Part shown: positions 59,641-64,000 of the stretch, piece by piece
Numbering within the stretch: position 1 is the stretch's first letter
Layout: every line of letters starts with the position of its first letter
Assembly (NCBI GenBank): GCA_911728455.2
Contig: OU452239.1
Coordinates: 4,438,384-4,502,383, forward strand
Source: Marthasterias glacialis
Taxonomy: Eukaryota > Echinodermata > Asteroidea > Forcipulatida > Asteriidae
Length of the DNA stretch: 64,000 nt
Reading direction: 5' to 3'
Program-made: the position numbers and the translations under genes
The notes under the pieces: model-generated
The model's database searches: none
Told to the model about the DNA's origin: nothing
The model's input: the letters and a program-made list of their open reading frames with translations, nothing else

Positions 59641-60554
59641 CATGTGCTTGTGATGTCATAATGACACCCATGGATGTCAAATTACATTAAATCAAACTTT
59701 ATTATTTCAAGAAATCACAACTCCTGAACTTAATCAGCTTTTTCAAAATATAGTCGTCCTTTGAAAGGTCTTGAAAAACTTACACAGTCATGACCCCAAT
59801 TTGACCTTATCTTCTGGTCAAAACCAAAAGTAAAAAAAATTCCCGGGCCTCATGTTGAGTCTTGCAACCAGTATAAAAGAGAACATTTGACCCTTGGCTT
59901 TTCCAAATATATGAATTATGACATCATATTTGAAAGTGTCCTCTGATGGCAAGTTTAAAAATCCACTATTTTGCTTTTAACCTTTGAAAAACATTTAAAA
60001 GTTAACAAAACTCTTAATGTTTTAAGAGTCTTAAGAACTTATTATTTGAATCTTTGCATTATTTGTGCAGGTTTGATAAATTATGCAATATTTTATACAT
60101 ATAGTGGTGACATGATTTGACCTTACTTCATGTCCAAACCAGAAACAAATATTAAAAAAACCAAACATTTATGGTCACATTGACAGCCAATTGGACAATT
60201 ATTTGATTTGTTTAGATATTGATGTTTTTTTACTATTCTCAATGCCCATACACTGAGTGTTTGTTGTCCAGCAAACACTAAAGTTGTTATTTCTAGGTTT
60301 TTGTATTTTTCTCAAAAGAGTAGGCTGTGTTTCTTGACTTTTTAATAAAACCAAATAAATGGTTCATGCCTCCAATAACATCAATGCAGTCCTTATGAAC
60401 TGTATTCACCCCAAACTAAAGTAAAATTGCAGGATTCATGCTTGATTAGTTTGTTTTTCTACTTCAAAAGAATATACATGTACAGTATTTCCTATCGTAC
60501 ATTTATCATCATTACCAGAAAACTTGAGACTATGTCAAATCTATATTATTTGTA

Positions 60555-60830
60555 ATTTTACCCATACACCAATGTGTGTTAAGCACTGTATACTCAGTAT
60601 TTTCCTGAGTCCTGTGAAAAAAATTCACAGGCATTTTCCTCGGGTGGGATTCTTACCCACGACCCCTGCCATTCTAGAGAAAATGTCTTACCAACTAGAC
60701 TAAAATTAAACATCTATCATGGTTGCAGTACCCGCTGCTAATACGATTCGAACTGCCTCTAGCTACCGGGCAGTCTCGCTGGTAAGACATCTGCTCTATA
60801 AAAAAAAAATTGACATCTATTATGTCAAAT
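60555..60830. repeat. TIR repeat with tRNA-like core, shared with 20895-21140
   Basis: 'tttacccatacaccaatgtg', 'ttaagcactgtatactcagt', 'gtgggattcttacccacgac' and 'tctagagaaaatgtcttacc' match 20895-21060. The right side carries an inverted partial copy ('ggtaagacatctgctctata'). Confidence 0.65.
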
Positions 60831-61096
60831 CTATTTACAAAATCAAAGCCATGTTGTTTTGGGCCATGTGTGCAGGATTGTGGAACTAATAACATAATGT
60901 CACTTATACAAGCTTCTAAATCAAAAAAACACAAGTTTAAAATGAGGCGTTATCTTATAATGAAGATTTAGTTTACACACCTATCCTGCCTTCAACAGAC
61001 AGGGAAAACACTGCATCCAAGTGTGCTTGTTTTCACTGAAATAATTATCTCGATATTGACACTGAGTTACTGATTTGATTTGCTGTGTTATTCTAG

Positions 61097-61182
61097 GTGA
61101 ACCTCTGCAGCAAATATAAAGATGGAATGGAATTGGCGGACTAACTGCTGGAAATAAGCCTCTAATACACATTGGGTACAAG
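61097..61182 (+). other. Candidate leader exon C
   Basis: Acceptor GTGTTATTCTAG and donor ACAAG|GTATGT enclose 86 bases with no long open frame. It is consistent with untranslated leader of the zinc-finger gene. Confidence 0.4.
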
Positions 61183-62513
61183 GTATGTATGTAATGGTAT
61201 CAAATTTGCTGTGGATACAAATGACTGGTCCTTGTTTCTAGTTTTGCCGTAACCCTCATACTGTCTGACCATTCAGTATCATCAAACTACATGTATGCCA
61301 GCCTGCAATATGATATCATGTGGTGCATGCATATACATATACACAGTATACAGTCAACCCTCCTACTGTCTGACCATTCAATCTCATCCACTGGGATTTG
61401 AATGATCTATAAACTATGACTGCCTGTAATATGTGGTGAATTCATACACAGTACATGTACACACATAGTTCTGTGCATAGTTTATACACAATAGTTTCAC
61501 CACACACAACCTGTGTAGTTGAATGGTTTCATATTAGTTTGTCATTTAGCTTGAAAATGTAGGAGAGTTAATACATGTATACCAAAGTGTGTTTCAAAAT
61601 GTAAGTTAAATACATATTTGTTAACATCTTACATTGTCTGATACACTTCTACATTAGCACTTCGTCACATATACACAATTGTTTTACAGGTTTAAAGTTG
61701 AAATGTTGGTTTTTAAACGTAATTCTTTCAAATAATACAATTATATTTCTGATTTTACTCTGAAGAAGCTATTGTGAGTGTCCTCTCTGTTGGGAGATTG
61801 GTTGTTTATGATAAGATCAGCCAAAAATCCTCAATTTGAACAAATTGAATTTCAAGATGGAATGTTTTCTGTGTTGAATTTCACAAAAAATAGATACATG
61901 TACATGTAGTTATGAGAGGAATGCTGCTAATAAGACATTTATATAAGCCACCATATTCAACGTTGTTTGTAACCATTGACAGCCATTCTAAAAAGAAGCA
62001 ATTATTTAAAATTCTAAAATCCCTAAACTTCAATGTGACTGATCAGCATATCATTGAAGTAAGTTCGATGTTAAATATTTAGAGAATTGATGTATACAGG
62101 TCTTTTCTTGTAAATTGTAAGTTTATAGTCTTAATGCAATGAAAACAAATGTGAATATTTCCCGGGGCAGTTTAGAGGCAACATTCATTCATTCATGAAC
62201 TCATATTAATTGAAAATCCAAGTGGCAGCACAGAGCTGAATTATTACGAAGAATTCTCAAAGGGTTAAGATTTATTTTAAAACTTACACTGAAGTATAAA
62301 AATTCAAGGGGGAAAACAATTAAAAGAGTAGAGACCAAAATAAAAAGGTTAAACATAAAATGATGTCACACAAAACCAAATTATATGGGTCACAAGCTGC
62401 ACATTTGAATGCTGGTTCATTCCATAAAGCATTCTATTTCATGATAAACTACAGATACACAAATAATTACTCGCAGTAAGTTTCAATTTGATGTTTGTTA
62501 TTGTTTATTCCAG
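61183..62513. other. Presumed intron; nothing recognised
   Basis: AT-rich. A short direct duplication ('ctcctactgtctgaccattca' near 61360 against 'ctcatactgtctgaccattca' near 61255) is present. No ORF of note. Confidence 0.4.
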
Positions 62514-64000
62514 GATGAGTGTACATGATTGGTGAGTTTCAAAGACTGTAGCTGGTAATTGAGATTAATACAGAATGGAGCCAGATTCAAGCAGTGATAA
62601 GATGACTGGAGTTTCTTCTGACTCTGGCATTCAGGAGTTTGGAGTACATCTATCAAATGGTCTTGAAGCTGTAACTGAAGAATTAGCTGCTGTACTAGAT
62701 CATCCCACTATACCTGGCAGTGTTGAACTTCCAGAAACAAAATGTGATTTAATATCATCAGACACTCTTTGCCCCACTGAAGCACTCCCAAAACCAGCCA
62801 AGAAAGATACTGATTCATCTGAGAAGACAAAAGAAACAATCTACTTAGAGTCAACTCACTGCCTCCAGAACAGTCATGAAGATTCAGCTGGAGTATCCTC
62901 TGGTAACTTGGCAACAGAAGACCCTGGCATTTCTTATAATTCAAAAGATCGCGCCAACGTGTCGAGTGTCTTTCAGGATAATTCTGTCTCTAAGGATGTC
63001 ACAAACTTAGAGAATGATTTCTGCAGTGAAGTAAAGATACCTATTCAGCTCACAGAAACCAAAAGTAATTCAAGTGAAACTGAGAAGGACAAGGAGGAGC
63101 TTTATGTTGAAAGTACTGCAGAAACAATTAAGTTCAAAATCCTAAAGAAATACTTTGGAGACACAAGAAAACCAGGTGTCATGCATAGACTGCACCATAA
63201 AAGGAACTATGGTTCCTTCAAATGCAGAGAATGTTATTTGTCATTTCATTATCGTCCTTCATTAATATTCCACAAGTATACACATCGTAACAAACATCAC
63301 TTGTATGAGTGTCCCAAGTGTAGCTACAAATCATCTGCCCCTGGTGCTTACATGCAACATGAGCTACAACATCATCCTGATCATTTATATCAATGTCAAG
63401 TCTGTAATATTGCATTCCTACAGAGGAGTACATTGACTAGACACAATGCAGTAAACCATCACCACCATTCTATGACAGAGGAACAACAGTCTTCAAGTCA
63501 CTCGGATAAATCTGCAATGACAGCCCATTTGAAGATGACACACAATGTTTCTGATCAACTGGAGGGAATTCATTGTATGGCAAGCCAGAAAACCAAAACA
63601 CCAAAGCAGAATTCTAATACCCAACAGCAAAGGGAATACAGGAAAGAACAGATAAAGTGCAAGTTTTGCAAGCAGGTATTCCCATTGAAAGGTGTAGAAT
63701 ATATCCACCATTTACAGCCAATTGACAAGGGCATCAGTTCAGCAAAGACAAGCTGTTCATGGTGCAGCTTCATAGGCAATTCAACCTGTCATCTAACACA
63801 ACACAAATATAAAATTCATCTGTGTTGTCTGCTGTGTAATAAGAAGTACTCGCACAAAGATCTATTGAGGCAACATATTAAATCTTTCCACCGCAGACTC
63901 GTGAAGAGTTCCAGAATGGTTAAAGCAAGAAGTAGGCCAAAGGCATTTGAAAAAAAGCAACAACCAGCTCTATGTATGTCCTCAGAAACATCCCGTCAAC
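62514..64000 (+). CDS. C2H2 zinc-finger protein, N-terminal part (cut by window end)
   Basis: The exon follows TTGTTTATTCCAG. A tiny uORF (62515-62535) precedes the main ATG at 62575, which has A at -3 and an in-frame TAA at 62566. The frame stays open to 64000 (475 residues). Residues 1-200 are acidic and Ser/Thr-rich, probably disordered. Fingers of the type C-x2-C-x12-H-x3/5-H lie at 217-237, 246-266, 274-295, 394-415 and 418-439. A half-finger at 362-379 lacks its last histidine. A charged 'HH' linker separates fingers 3 and 4. It is probably a nuclear DNA-binding regulator, with C-terminal fingers likely beyond the window. I do not recognise a specific orthologue. Confidence 0.9.

Larger units (their letters stand above)
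54604..60290. mobile_element. Composite of AGGTGTTCGG-family repeats
   Basis: Several diverged relatives of the element at 36229-37817 are stacked here. AGGTGTTCGG-like starts occur at 54604, 54737, 54804, 56269 and 58484; an inverse end (ACAAACACCT) is at 58411-58420. The first 230 bases repeat the terminus four times at about 65-70-bp spacing. Internal words such as 'acttccggtcgaaaccggaag' (56592) and 'catgaccccaatttgacctt' recur. Foreign insertions are the Penelope-like piece (55068-55640) and the LINE (58500-59640). Individual copy borders are approximate. Confidence 0.6.

Overview
The window is eukaryotic, AT-rich, intron-rich animal DNA, most likely from a marine deuterostome and probably an echinoderm (perhaps a sea star). 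The reasons are two conserved cilium genes with vertebrate-like exon structure, a tandem-CARD protein, frequent TACATGTA-type motifs, and many short TIR elements and tRNA-derived SINEs that I associate with echinoderm genomes. The species-level placement is inference.

Layout. 1-8360 is repeat-rich and holds no complete gene; it includes a decayed Ty3/gypsy gag-protease remnant at 6366-7170. 8361-10216 (+) is TMEM218, a three-pass protein of the ciliary transition zone, complete in three coding exons. It is followed by an 83-bp minisatellite (10427-11863) that lies before the first canonical poly(A) signal. 14287-39103 (-) is CFAP91/MAATS1, an axonemal protein of the calmodulin/spoke-associated complex. 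I resolved it into 17 coding exons with consistent phases, giving a 1005-residue product. TMEM218 and CFAP91 converge tail to tail. The CFAP91 introns carry many mobile elements.

39104-41904 lies between CFAP91 and a divergent gene and contains a cluster of three hairpins, one a 76-bp perfect palindrome. 41972-42523 (+) encodes a 183-residue protein made of two CARD domains, probably an innate-immunity or apoptosis adaptor. 42524-49200 is a repeat zone (LINE 3' end, foldbacks, TTAA-flanked elements, SINEs). A CpG-rich, promoter-like stretch lies at about 49240-49780. From there a chain of short candidate leader exons (51461, 54361, 61097) may splice to a large exon at 62514 that opens a C2H2 zinc-finger protein (62575 onward, cut by the window end). 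54604-60290 is a nest of one 'AGGTGTTCGG' repeat family, invaded by a Penelope-like element and by a LINE carrying a damaged 2A-like peptide.

Functional reading: TMEM218 and CFAP91 both serve cilia, at the transition zone and in the axoneme, but they need not be co-regulated because they converge. No single new multi-gene system is evident. The most unusual items are the minisatellite in the likely TMEM218 3' UTR, the hairpin cluster upstream of the CARD gene, the 129-bp tandem repeat with palindromic ETS-like sites, and the foldback whose arms resemble histone mRNA 3' ends.
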